Positions 15,873 to 25,431 of a DNA stretch of 64,000 nucleotides are shown here, in pieces. Below the pieces are notes generated by a model. That model ran no database searches. It saw only the letters and a list, made by a program, of their open reading frames with translations, and had not been told where the DNA came from. Position 1 is the stretch's first letter, and every line of letters starts with the position of its first letter. A program made the translations under genes and the position numbers. Where the stretch lies: contig JAUZNZ010000003.1 of the NCBI GenBank assembly GCA_030706735.1, forward strand, positions 124,001 through 188,000, given 5' to 3'. The stretch is from Bacteroidota bacterium (GTDB taxonomy: Bacteria > Bacteroidota > Bacteroidia > Chitinophagales > Chitinophagaceae).

Positions 15873-18800
15873 ATGACAAGACCGATCATAATAATTATAT
15901 TCCTGCTGAAGGTATCCAGCACCGACTCCTGGGCCACTGACTGCCGCGATAGCATCCCTGCCACGCCCTTTGCGCGACTGCAACGAGAGTTTGCCTCACC
16001 CGGTAAAGACTATGGCTCTGCGCCTCTTTGGATATGGAACACGAAGGTGACGAACGGACAGATCGACTCGATGTTGCAGGATTATAAAGACAATGGTTTC
16101 GGCGGCGCCTTCGTCCATCCCCGCGCCGGACTGATCACAGCCTACTTGTCCGACGAATGGTTTGCCTTGTGGAAGCATGCGATGGAAAAAGCCCGGCAAT
16201 TGGGACTGAACCTCTGGATCTATGACGAGAATTCCTATCCGAGCGGCTTTGGGGGTGGGCACGTGCCGGCAACCATGCCCTCTTCGTATAACCAGGGCGA
16301 GATGCTTGAAATGCACAAGGCGGATCGTTTCCCAGCCGATGCCTCATCCTATTTCATCTTTTTAAAGGACTACGGCGAGCGCATACTGCCCGTGCGGGAT
16401 ACCGCAGCGGAAAAGGGTTTGCCTGGCGTGTACTACGTTTTTTCCAAAAGGAACTATAGTCGCTCGCCCTGGTACGGCGGCTTCAGCTACGTCGACCTGA
16501 TGGCAAAGGGCGTGACCGAACAGTTCTTAAAAACAACAATGACCGGTTACGAAAAGGTTGCGGGCAGCGAATTTGGCAAAACGGTCAAGGGCATCTTTTC
16601 CGACGAACCCAATATCGAAGTGCAATTCCCCCATTGCATCAGGTGGACACCCGACCTGTTTGACGCCTTTTACTCACGGTGGGGTTACCGTCTCGAGGAG
16701 CGCCTGCCCTCCCTCTTCGAAGAGATCGGAGACTGGAAGAAATGCCGGCACGACTATTATTCCGTTCTCTCCAAACTGTTTATCGAAGGCTGGTCAAAAC
16801 CCTATTCAGCCTATACCGCCGCGCATCACCTCGAATGGACAGGACACTATTGGGAGCACGAATGGCCGGACCCCAATCACGTGCCCGATAATATGGCAAT
16901 GTATGCCTGGCCGCAACGCCCAGGTATCGACATGCTTTTTAATCAATTCACGGAGAATGATGTCAATGCGCAGTTCGGAAATATTCGTTCAGTAAAAGAA
17001 CTCGCCAGCGTCGCCAACCAATTGGGAAAACAACGCACGCTTTGTGAAACCTATGGAGGCAGCGGGTATGAGCTTCGTTTCATTGATATGAAACGGCTCG
17101 GCGACTGGGAGTTCGCCCTTGGCATCAACACCCTGGATCAGCATCTTTCCTATATGAGTATGGTCGGGGCGCGAAAATATGATTGGCCCCAGACCTTCGG
17201 CTATCAGGAACCCTGGTGGCCTTACTACGGCATGCTCAACCGGTACTTTGCCAGGTTGTCCTGGGCCCTGACAAGGGGCGGGCAGCAAAATAAGATCCTG
17301 ATCCTCGAACCCACGACAACCATGTGGATGTATGCCGCCCACGGCGCCGAAAATAAAAATATGATGGAACTGGCCGGCCGTTTTCAATCCTTTATAACGA
17401 AATTGGAAAAATCACAGGTTGAGTACGATCTCGGTTGCGAGGAGATCATTCGGGATCATGGCCGTGTAGCGGGCAGGAAATTCGTGATCGGCAACAGGGC
17501 CTACGATCTCGTGATCATCCCGCCTGGGATGGAGAATATCGAAACCTCCACGCTGGCTCTCCTGCAACGCTACCGCCATGCCGGAGGCAGCCTGCTGACT
17601 TTCGAAAAGCTGCAACGGTTGGATGGGGCGCCGCATGAGGTTCAATGGAACGTAGGCTCCCGGCCCGAACCGCCGGTACTCACCGATCTTACACCCACCC
17701 GGATCGATACCCTCGCCGGTTTGGGTGGCTTGCGGATATCCATCGACCCGGGCAGCAAGGGCGATCTCTACCACCACCGCCGAATGCTGCCACAAGGGCA
17801 ATTTCTGTTCCTTTCCAACGCCGACACGAACTCGGTGGCAGGCGGGACATTCAGCCTGCCGGGTGAACAGATTTTGGAGATGGATCTGTTCAGCGGGCAG
17901 ATCAAAGCGCTCGGGGATTACGCGACGAATGGCCGGATCAGCAGCAGATTTGTCCTCCCGCCCGGAGGGAGTGCCCTGTATTTCATATCCACGAAAATCG
18001 TTGAGCGTCCGGCCGCGAAAAAAAGGGCCCCCGTCAATACAACAATAGACTTGATCCGTGGCGGCCCCATAACGGTCCACCGCCCGGCCTTCAATACCCT
18101 GCCGATCGAGTTCTGTGACCTGAGGATCGGGGATACAATGCTGACAGATAAGCACGTCTATGACGCTGCCGACACCGTATTCAAGCATTATGGCTTTTCG
18201 GACGGCGATCCCTGGAATACCTCGGTGCAATTTATGGATCGGACGGTCAGGCGCGATACCTTTTCCGCCAATACCGGCTTCGAAGCGATCTACCATTTTA
18301 CCATCGGACCCGGCGTGGATGTTTCGCAATGCAGGGCCGTCGTGGAACAACCTTCGCTTTGGCAGGTATCGGTCAATGGTCACCCGGTAAGCCCGGTTCC
18401 CGGACAATGGTGGCTGGACAAAGGTTTTGCGGTGTATGAGATCGGCGTCGCGCTGCGCGCGGGGGAGAATACCCTCTCCATACGGGCGCACCGTATGAGC
18501 ATCTATGCCGAGATCGAACCGGTGTACATCCTGGGCGACTTCGGACTGGCCTCTGCGGAGAAAGGCTGGCAGATCGTTGCTCCTGCAACGCTCCGTACCG
18601 GCAGTTGGAAGGAACAAGGTCTCCCCGCCTATGGCGGGGGCATTCAATATACCAGGGATTTCGATCTGGAAAAGACAAAGAACACGGCCTATCATTTGTG
18701 GCTTCACCATTGGTTGGGAACCGTGGCCATAGTAAAAGTAAACGATTCCCTGGCCGGCACGATCATGGCCGAACCCAATACCCTCGATATCACCCGTTAT

Positions 18801-19034
18801 CTCCGAAACGGAAAGAATCAGGTCGATGTGGAAGTGATCGGCAGTCTGAAGAATGTTCTTGGACCTCATTTCCGCTCGCCGAAGCCGGGGCTCGTATCGC
18901 CCTGGCATTTCCGGTATGTAAAAGCCAATCCGCCTGGCGACCGGTATGACGTATTGGACTATGGGCTCATGGATGATTTTGACATCAGAACGGATCGCCC
19001 TCTGGGCGCCCGCCTGCACCATACAAACTATTAA
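15873..19034 (+). CDS. Large exported glycoside hydrolase, GH106-like / GH2-like architecture
   Basis: A 1053-residue protein with a hydrophobic N-terminus. The catalytic barrel occupies about residues 45-560 and opens with LWIWNTKVTNGQIDSMLQDY, FVHPRAGLITAYLSDEWF and LGLNLWIYDENSYPSGFGGG, a pattern seen in uncharacterised Bacteroidota glycosidases related to GH106 alpha-L-rhamnosidases. A GATase-like segment follows (RYRHAGGSLLTFEKLQRL), and the C-terminus has jelly-roll sugar-binding modules (GGIQYTRDFDLEKTKNTAYH; NTLDITRYLRNGKNQVDVEV). Next to GH92 and GH115 genes this fits a plant-glycan role. I am sure it is a glycoside hydrolase-type protein, but the CAZy family and sugar are uncertain. 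Confidence 0.65.
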   Translation: MTRPIIIIIFLLKVSSTDSWATDCRDSIPATPFARLQREFASPGKDYGSAPLWIWNTKVTNGQIDSMLQDYKDNGFGGAFVHPRAGLITAYLSDEWFALWKHAMEKARQLGLNLWIYDENSYPSGFGGGHVPATMPSSYNQGEMLEMHKADRFPADASSYFIFLKDYGERILPVRDTAAEKGLPGVYYVFSKRNYSRSPWYGGFSYVDLMAKGVTEQFLKTTMTGYEKVAGSEFGKTVKGIFSDEPNIEVQFPHCIRWTPDLFDAFYSRWGYRLEERLPSLFEEIGDWKKCRHDYYSVLSKLFIEGWSKPYSAYTAAHHLEWTGHYWEHEWPDPNHVPDNMAMYAWPQRPGIDMLFNQFTENDVNAQFGNIRSVKELASVANQLGKQRTLCETYGGSGYELRFIDMKRLGDWEFALGINTLDQHLSYMSMVGARKYDWPQTFGYQEPWWPYYGMLNRYFARLSWALTRGGQQNKILILEPTTTMWMYAAHGAENKNMMELAGRFQSFITKLEKSQVEYDLGCEEIIRDHGRVAGRKFVIGNRAYDLVIIPPGMENIETSTLALLQRYRHAGGSLLTFEKLQRLDGAPHEVQWNVGSRPEPPVLTDLTPTRIDTLAGLGGLRISIDPGSKGDLYHHRRMLPQGQFLFLSNADTNSVAGGTFSLPGEQILEMDLFSGQIKALGDYATNGRISSRFVLPPGGSALYFISTKIVERPAAKKRAPVNTTIDLIRGGPITVHRPAFNTLPIEFCDLRIGDTMLTDKHVYDAADTVFKHYGFSDGDPWNTSVQFMDRTVRRDTFSANTGFEAIYHFTIGPGVDVSQCRAVVEQPSLWQVSVNGHPVSPVPGQWWLDKGFAVYEIGVALRAGENTLSIRAHRMSIYAEIEPVYILGDFGLASAEKGWQIVAPATLRTGSWKEQGLPAYGGGIQYTRDFDLEKTKNTAYHLWLHHWLGTVAIVKVNDSLAGTIMAEPNTLDITRYLRNGKNQVDVEVIGSLKNVLGPHFRSPKPGLVSPWHFRYVKANPPGDRYDVLDYGLMDDFDIRTDRPLGARLHHTNY

Positions 19035-19096
19035 GATCTGATCCAGCTTCGATTCGCTCATCTTGGCGATATTTGCGGTTTATTAAAGTCAGGATT

Positions 19097-20086
19097 ATGC
19101 GTGTAGCGATTAATGGAATGGGCCGTATCGGCCGTCTTTTATGCCGGCGTCTGATCGGCCTCGACGGGATCGAACTGGCGGCTGTCAACGATATCATGGA
19201 GCCGTCGAACCTCGCTTACCTCCTCCGGTATGATTCGATATATGGCACCTTGCCGGGAACCTGCTCCTGCCGGGATGGCCTGCTTGACCTGCAAGGCAAA
19301 AAGATCCCCGTATTCAGGGAGGCAGAGGCGGGACGCCTGCCCTGGAAGGATCTGGGCGTGGATATCGTATTGGAGTGCTCCGGCAAATACAGCAAGCGCG
19401 CATCGGCGGAAATCCACCTGGCTGCGGGAGCGCGAAAGGTATTGCTGTCCACGACCGGCTCGCCGGACATCCCGCTCCTGATATACGGATTCAATCAGCA
19501 CGCGCTGGAAAAGGCCGGCGATATCATTTCACCCGGCGGCTGCATGACGAACTGTGCGACGCATATTCTGTACCTGCTGAACTCGATCGGCATCGAATCC
19601 GCACACCTCAACATTCTCCATTCCTATACGTCGCGCCAGGAACTGGTTGACGCGCCGAATCCCCATTATCGCCGGGGACGGGCAGCCGCCGAATCCATCA
19701 TCCCCGTTGAGATCGATCTGGCGCTTTCCCTGGAACGTCTCCTCCCGGCCTTGCATAACCGGATCGCGGCCGTCTCCACCCGCGTACCCGTGGCCAATGG
19801 CGCCCTGGCCGACTTCACGGTCCAGCTGAAAACCAAATGCAGCGCGCCGGAGATCAATTCCCTGTTCAAAACCTCGGCCGGTCACGAATACAACGGTGTC
19901 CTTGGATATAATGAGGAGGAATTGGTTTCTCTTGATATCAAGGGAAATACTCATTCCTGCCTGATCGACGGCACCCTCACCTCCGTGGTCGGCAACCAGG
20001 TCAAGCTGATGGCCTGGTTCGACAATGAGTATGGCTATACCAGCCGCATGATCGACTGGCTCTTCTACTGGGAGAAATACCTTTAG
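19097..20086 (+). CDS. Divergent glyceraldehyde-3-phosphate / erythrose-4-phosphate dehydrogenase-like protein
   Basis: A 329-residue GAPDH-fold enzyme. MRVAINGMGRIGRLLCRRLI is the NAD-binding loop, and the active-site segment reads SPGGCMTNCATHIL rather than the usual SxSCTTNC, keeping the catalytic Cys. AAAESIIPVEIDLALSLERL and HSCLIDGTLTSVVGNQVKL resemble erythrose-4-phosphate dehydrogenase more than housekeeping GAPDH. DAPNPHYRRGRAAAES keeps the sugar-phosphate-binding Arg. The ATG at 19097 is chosen because the Rossmann strand starts there. It lies between two glycosidase genes in the same direction, so it may be a locus-specific paralogue; its true substrate is unknown. Confidence 0.75.
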   Translation: MRVAINGMGRIGRLLCRRLIGLDGIELAAVNDIMEPSNLAYLLRYDSIYGTLPGTCSCRDGLLDLQGKKIPVFREAEAGRLPWKDLGVDIVLECSGKYSKRASAEIHLAAGARKVLLSTTGSPDIPLLIYGFNQHALEKAGDIISPGGCMTNCATHILYLLNSIGIESAHLNILHSYTSRQELVDAPNPHYRRGRAAAESIIPVEIDLALSLERLLPALHNRIAAVSTRVPVANGALADFTVQLKTKCSAPEINSLFKTSAGHEYNGVLGYNEEELVSLDIKGNTHSCLIDGTLTSVVGNQVKLMAWFDNEYGYTSRMIDWLFYWEKYL

Positions 20087-20119
20087 TTTGCCCATTCATG
20101 ATTTCTTCTGGCTAATAGT

Positions 20120-20127
20120 TATATTTG
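20120..20127 (+). promoter_or_regulatory. -7 box TATATTTG of the GH92 gene
   Basis: TATATTTG matches TAnnTTTG and ends 4 nt before the ATG at 20132, implying a leaderless or near-leaderless transcript. Confidence 0.6.
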
Positions 20128-20131
20128 TCAT

Positions 20132-22426
20132 ATGCGCAAAATCGTTTTAGCTAAGACCTGCCCGATCCTGCTCATCGCATGGCTGGTCTCTCATCTGGCG
20201 ATGGGGCAAGGTGGAGCGCCGGGGAAGGAAGGCGTCGATCCGGATGTTTTTCCCGTCCTCTATGTCGACCCGCATATCGGTACTGGCGGTCACGGACATA
20301 CGTTTATGGGTGCAAGCGTTCCCTTCGGGGCAGTACAAGCCGGCCCGAATAATATCGTCAAAGGCTGGGACTGGTGTTCGGGTTATCATTATTCCGACAG
20401 TGTGCTGATCGGATTTTCACAGATGCATCTGAGCGGTACCGGCATCGGCGATCTGGGCGACGTCCTGATCATGCCCTATACCGGAAGGATCAGGACCAGC
20501 CCGGGGACACAGGACAACCCGACCAGCGGTTATGGTTCTCATTATGATCACCGGCATGAGGTGGCCAGACCCGGCTATTACTCCATTCATCTCAACGACT
20601 ATAATATCGAGGCGGAATTGACGGCTACGGAAAGGGTGGCCTTTCACAGGTATAGTTTTCCAAAGACGGATTCCGCGCATATCATTATCGACCTGCAGCA
20701 GGGCATCGGCTGGGACGCCCCGATGGAAACCTACATCCGCAAAAAAGATGACTCAACCCTGGAAGGCTACCGCTACTCCAAAGGCTGGGCAGTCGATCAA
20801 CGGGTCTGGTTTGCTATCCGAAGTTCCGTCCCGATAAGCCGGTGGGCGGTCTTCGATGGCGACGAATTCCGGCCAGGCAACGATTGCAAAGGCCGCCGCG
20901 TCAAAGGGGTGATCAGTTTCCCGACTTCCCCGGGACAGGTCATGCTGAAGGTCGGCATCTCCCCGGTGAGCAGCGAGTCGGCCCTGGCTAACATCACAGC
21001 CGAAGTGCCCGGCTGGCAATTCGCCAGGATCGCGGATGAAGCCTGGGGGAAATGGAATACGGAGCTCTCCCGGATCATCGTCCGGACCAGGGACAAAGCC
21101 GCACTCCGGGTCTTCTATACCGCCTTTTACCATACCATGATCGACCCGGCCCTCTTCAACGATCATGATAGCGCCTACCGTGGCACGGACAAAAAAGTCT
21201 ACGAAAAGCCCGGATTTGTCAACTATTCCGTATTCTCCCTCTGGGATATCTATCGTTCCTGCGCCCCGCTAAGCACGCTCGTGCATCCCGATCGCGTCAA
21301 CGATTTTGTTAATTCGATGCTGGCGATCTATCAGCAGCAAGGCAGGCTTCCTGTCTGGCCCTTGATGGGAAATGAAACGGATTGCATGGTCGGGTATCAT
21401 GCGGTCCCCCTCATCGTGGATGCCTATGCGAAAGGGTACCGGGGCTTCGACAAGGATCTCGCTTTTGCGGCGCTTAAGTCAACGTCCATGCGCGACGCGG
21501 GGGGCCTGGATTTTGTCAGGGAACGAGGCTATATCCCGGCCGATAAGGTGCATGAGTCCGTGTCTAAAGCGCTTGAATACGCAGTGGACGACTGGTGCAT
21601 CGCTGAAATGGCTACCGACCTCGGGAAGAAAGAGGACCGTGACTATTATCTCCAACGCGCAGGAGACTACAGGAACTATTTCGACTCCTCGATCAGATTT
21701 GTGCGGCCCAGGCTGAGCGACGGCAGTTGGAAAATCCCCTATGACCCTTTCCAGTCCAAACACGAGACCGGCGATTTCACGGAAGGCAATGGCTGGCAAT
21801 ATACCTGGCTGGTTCCCCAGGATGTGGAGGGCCTGATCGGTTTGATGGGGGGCGACGAGGCGTTTACAAACAAGCTGGACAGCCTGTTCATCGTCAATGG
21901 CAGCATGGGCGCAGAGGCTTCGCCGGATATTTCGGGTCTGATCGGCATGTACGCGCACGGCAATGAGCCCGGCCATCATATCATCTATATGTATGCGTTT
22001 GCCGGGCGTCAGTGGAGAACGGCTGAAATGGCGAGACAGGTCATGCGGGAGTTCTATACCGACCATCCGGACGGACTTGCAGGCAATGAAGATTGCGGCG
22101 CGATGTCATCCTGGTATATTTTTTCTTCCCTGGGTTTCTACCCGGAAAATCCTGCCAACGGCGTTTATGTGCTTGGCAGCCCTTTGTTCGATAAGGCCAC
22201 TATCCATCCAGCCCCGGGGATCAGCTTCACCGTTCAGGCTGTCAACAACAGCCCGCAGAATATCTATATTCAAAGCGCTGAACTAAATGGTCAGCCCTAT
22301 ACGAAAAGCTATATCCTGCACCGGGACATACTGGCAGGCGGGCTCTTGAAGCTCGTGATGGATAGCCATCCGAACCGGGAATTTGGTGCATCGCCGGCCG
22401 ACAGACCTCGCTCGACCATGCAATAG
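20132..22426 (+). CDS. GH92 family exo-alpha-mannosidase
   Basis: Calcium-dependent inverting exo-alpha-mannosidase of family GH92, 764 residues, with a signal peptide (MRKIVLAKTCPILLIAWLVS). The N-terminal beta-sandwich starts with VDPHIGTGGHGHTFMGASVP and GFSQMHLSGTGIGDLGDVLI. The catalytic (alpha/alpha)6 barrel has YSVFSLWDIYRSCAPLSTL, RLPVWPLMGNETDCMVGYHA and GNEDCGAMSSWYIFSSLGFY, the hallmark blocks of GH92. Most members remove mannose from N-glycans or mannans. It is exported and may act in the periplasm. It ends 16 bp from the convergent GH115 gene. Confidence 0.93.
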   Translation: MRKIVLAKTCPILLIAWLVSHLAMGQGGAPGKEGVDPDVFPVLYVDPHIGTGGHGHTFMGASVPFGAVQAGPNNIVKGWDWCSGYHYSDSVLIGFSQMHLSGTGIGDLGDVLIMPYTGRIRTSPGTQDNPTSGYGSHYDHRHEVARPGYYSIHLNDYNIEAELTATERVAFHRYSFPKTDSAHIIIDLQQGIGWDAPMETYIRKKDDSTLEGYRYSKGWAVDQRVWFAIRSSVPISRWAVFDGDEFRPGNDCKGRRVKGVISFPTSPGQVMLKVGISPVSSESALANITAEVPGWQFARIADEAWGKWNTELSRIIVRTRDKAALRVFYTAFYHTMIDPALFNDHDSAYRGTDKKVYEKPGFVNYSVFSLWDIYRSCAPLSTLVHPDRVNDFVNSMLAIYQQQGRLPVWPLMGNETDCMVGYHAVPLIVDAYAKGYRGFDKDLAFAALKSTSMRDAGGLDFVRERGYIPADKVHESVSKALEYAVDDWCIAEMATDLGKKEDRDYYLQRAGDYRNYFDSSIRFVRPRLSDGSWKIPYDPFQSKHETGDFTEGNGWQYTWLVPQDVEGLIGLMGGDEAFTNKLDSLFIVNGSMGAEASPDISGLIGMYAHGNEPGHHIIYMYAFAGRQWRTAEMARQVMREFYTDHPDGLAGNEDCGAMSSWYIFSSLGFYPENPANGVYVLGSPLFDKATIHPAPGISFTVQAVNNSPQNIYIQSAELNGQPYTKSYILHRDILAGGLLKLVMDSHPNREFGASPADRPRSTMQ

Positions 22427-22442
22427 AAAAGTAAGGGGATTT

Positions 22443-25421
22443 CTATTTGGGTCGTTGCGCATATCCCCGGAGTGATTCCGGTGGGCCCAGATAGCTCGGT
22501 CTTTCCCCACCCTCATCGACCACGAACTTTTGCAACACGACGGCCGGATCGACCATCCAATATTTGAGCGTGTGAACGCCTGCCTGCATGATATGATGCT
22601 CCGAGGTCTTGATGATGATATTGTCCGATACCCATTTATCCCAAACTCCTCTTTTCAGCGAGTTCTCGGAGAGGTTCAGGATCTGCGGTTCTTCGTCGTC
22701 CAGGGAAATGGCGCAAAGCAGTTTGCCGGTGCCTGCGATATCGAGGGTAGGAGAGAAATAAGCGTGTACTTTTACCTGGCCGGTATCGAAAGAATAAAAC
22801 CTATACTCCAGGTGGGGGCTGTTCCCGCCGGGTGTTTGCGTCGCCGCCGTGACGGGAGCTGCCTCCATCCCGGAACCTGTCCGGCCCAGGTCGGGAATAC
22901 GCAGCCAGGATATTTCCTTGTTTCCGACCGCATGGTTATAGTGTTCGGCCTCCATGGAGACGACCCCGTCGCCTTCAACGAACAGCGCGTTTGGATCACC
23001 GGCCACCCCAGCCGTCTCCGGCTGCCTTGCTCCCGGCCGTCCCGCTATGGCCGGACTCGCGATCCTGATCCTTACTTCAGGCTTATTCACGACGGCCATG
23101 ACCGTCCAGGTCTGGCCTCCGGGACCGGTGACCGTAATAGGCTCTTCATGCCTGCCCGCAGGCGCCCTTGCCCAATCCACGGTTACGAGCAGGCGTTGCT
23201 CATACATGGGTTGTTCGTACTTGCCGCGGAAATGCAGCCACGGAACGGCGGCTTTTACCTTGTAGGAGAACACCTCGTTTCTCCTGGCAAAAATATCTAT
23301 GTAGTGGGAGGGTTCTCCGTAAAGATCAAATACAGGCAGGACAGCCCTTGCACTATCGGCCGCCTTAGGCCACCATGCGGCGGAGCCTTCCACGGCGACG
23401 CCCCACGAGATCGTATCGCGGCCCGCCCCGTCAATAGGCGTTGCGTTGGCTTGCACGGAATCGAAGGTCTTTACCTCCGGCATCCGGTTCAGGCGCGGCT
23501 CCTGCCAGTAGGTGTAGCCGATATGCGTCTGATCCATCATGTGATCCCATTTGCCGCCGGCAATGACATGGTTGTAGGCAGACGACAGCGCGGAGTCCCG
23601 CGCATAAAGGGTCCGTGCCAGCCTGGCGATGGCGTTCGTCGAAACCCGGCCTTGAGCAAAAGCGAGCCGGTTCCTCGCGACGGTCACATACAAGCTGTTC
23701 AGATTGGCGCACGCCTCAATCGGGTATTGGACTAACTCGAACCAGGCGTCATGATACACGACAGGTAAGGCGCGTTTGATCTTGGCTGCCTCGAACGTCA
23801 GGCGGTTATAGTTCTCCTCGACGGTATCCGCCTCCCGGTAGTTCTGCAGGCTGTAGGTATCCGGAGACAGCAATTCGGGTTTGCGTCGCCCGTTAAATTT
23901 CGTGTAGTTGGTCAGCAGATCGGCGATATCAGCCGCATGCCCGGGGCCGAACTGCTCTGCCGCCCATTGGCGCGCATAGTCCGGCAGTTTTTTCGCGGGC
24001 CAGCGCGCGGGATCCCAGGCATAATCCAGGAAGAAGCTGATCGGATATTCCATCGGCTTGATATCCCCGACGTTGACGATCCAAATCCGGTCTACGCCAT
24101 GCTCCAGGGCCAGGTGCATCTGCTCCCAGGTCCTGGCGATCGGATTGGTGTTTAGCCATTTATAATTGCGCGGGCCGCCGACATAATCGAAATGATAATA
24201 AATGCCGTATCCTCCGCCACGGGGCTTTTCACCCGCCTTCGGCAACCGTCGTATATTGCCCCAATTGTCATCACACAGCAACAACGTTACATCGTCGGGC
24301 GCGCGCATCCCCTTGTCATAGTAGTCCTGGACTTCCTTATAGAGCGCCCAAAGCTGTGGCGTCGCCGAGGGAGGCTTGCCCGTAACCTGCGCAATGAGTT
24401 CGCGCTGGTCCCTGACGATCCTTTCGAGCAGCTCGACATTGCTGCCTTCCGTCATCGGTTTATCCCCGTCCCCGCGCATGCCTACGGTCACGATGCTCTC
24501 GTGATTGCCCATATGCTCGATCCCTCGCCGCCAAAATGCCTGGAGAGTATCCCTGTTGGTCTCGTAATTCCAGGGTCCCGATCCGTATCGCTTCCATTCC
24601 TGCTGCGCTCTCAACATGGGCTCATGATGAGAAGTGCCCATGACGATCCCGTATTGGTCTGCCAGCACGGGGTCCATCGGATCGTCGTCATTGAATGCAT
24701 TGCCCCACATGGCCGGCCACAGGTAGTTCCCTTTTAGTCGCAGGAGCAGCTCGAAGACCTTTTCATATACATGATGGTTCGCCCCTCCGAATTTTTCTTT
24801 TGCCCATCCGGAAAAGGCCGGTGCTTCGTCATTGATAAAGATGCCACGGTACTTCACCGCGGGAGGGCCATGCGACCAGACGCCATTCTTCACGTAGACC
24901 GCCGTCTTCGCCCTGACGGGCACATCGGCCCACCAATACCAGGGCGAAACGCCCATCTGCCGCGACAGCTCCAGGACCCCATAGGCCGTTCCGCGGCGGT
25001 CGCTGCCACAGATGACCATCGCCCTTCCGATACCCTTTGCCGGGTGGTCAAGCACCTGGATGCAATAGGCCTCCCATTTTCCGCGAATATCCATGACGGA
25101 TAGTCTTCGCTCGTCCGCCAGCCGCCGGACCAGCATGGAGCTGTCGAGACTCCCAATGATAATGAGGTTCATGGCCGAAGCCGGCATCGAATGCAGGATC
25201 TCGGGCTTCCGGCCCGTCACCCGTTCCACATCCTGCTGCAGGTATTCGGCCGCCTTGCGTTCCAGCCAATGGTCTTCGTCCCCAACCAGGATCGCCGTGG
25301 CTCCCGCCGCCGAAGCGACCGGAAAACCCTTGCCGGGATCAAGGCTGGTCACGAAATCCTGGGCATGCAGGGACGGTGCGAGAAGGTTCGCCAGAATAAA
25401 TGAACTAAGAATTCGATTCAT
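22443..25421 (-). CDS. GH115 xylan alpha-(4-O-methyl)glucuronidase
   Basis: Removes glucuronic or 4-O-methylglucuronic acid side chains from xylan. The 992-residue protein has a signal peptide (MNRILSSFILANLLAPSLHA), and the start at 25421 is chosen for it. The catalytic barrel includes VKYRGIFINDEAPAFSGWAK, LKGNYLWPAMWGNAFNDDDP and GIVMGTSHHEPMLRAQQEWK, all typical of GH115, with the C-terminal beta domains ending near residue 990. It follows the SDR gene after 10 bp in one operon. With the GH10 xylanase and UxuA nearby it would feed glucuronate from glucuronoxylan into catabolism. Confidence 0.93.
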   Translation of the reverse strand: MNRILSSFILANLLAPSLHAQDFVTSLDPGKGFPVASAAGATAILVGDEDHWLERKAAEYLQQDVERVTGRKPEILHSMPASAMNLIIIGSLDSSMLVRRLADERRLSVMDIRGKWEAYCIQVLDHPAKGIGRAMVICGSDRRGTAYGVLELSRQMGVSPWYWWADVPVRAKTAVYVKNGVWSHGPPAVKYRGIFINDEAPAFSGWAKEKFGGANHHVYEKVFELLLRLKGNYLWPAMWGNAFNDDDPMDPVLADQYGIVMGTSHHEPMLRAQQEWKRYGSGPWNYETNRDTLQAFWRRGIEHMGNHESIVTVGMRGDGDKPMTEGSNVELLERIVRDQRELIAQVTGKPPSATPQLWALYKEVQDYYDKGMRAPDDVTLLLCDDNWGNIRRLPKAGEKPRGGGYGIYYHFDYVGGPRNYKWLNTNPIARTWEQMHLALEHGVDRIWIVNVGDIKPMEYPISFFLDYAWDPARWPAKKLPDYARQWAAEQFGPGHAADIADLLTNYTKFNGRRKPELLSPDTYSLQNYREADTVEENYNRLTFEAAKIKRALPVVYHDAWFELVQYPIEACANLNSLYVTVARNRLAFAQGRVSTNAIARLARTLYARDSALSSAYNHVIAGGKWDHMMDQTHIGYTYWQEPRLNRMPEVKTFDSVQANATPIDGAGRDTISWGVAVEGSAAWWPKAADSARAVLPVFDLYGEPSHYIDIFARRNEVFSYKVKAAVPWLHFRGKYEQPMYEQRLLVTVDWARAPAGRHEEPITVTGPGGQTWTVMAVVNKPEVRIRIASPAIAGRPGARQPETAGVAGDPNALFVEGDGVVSMEAEHYNHAVGNKEISWLRIPDLGRTGSGMEAAPVTAATQTPGGNSPHLEYRFYSFDTGQVKVHAYFSPTLDIAGTGKLLCAISLDDEEPQILNLSENSLKRGVWDKWVSDNIIIKTSEHHIMQAGVHTLKYWMVDPAVVLQKFVVDEGGERPSYLGPPESLRGYAQRPK

Positions 25422-25431
25422 GGAAGAGAAT

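Noticed and set aside
17412-19061. 549-residue minus-strand frame opposite the large glycosidase
   Set aside because: Antisense shadow with no recognisable fold; the plus-strand gene explains the codon pattern.
22530-23735. 401-residue plus-strand frame opposite GH115
   Set aside because: It is antisense to a clear GH115 gene, has no start signal and no family motif; long shadow frames are expected at this GC content.
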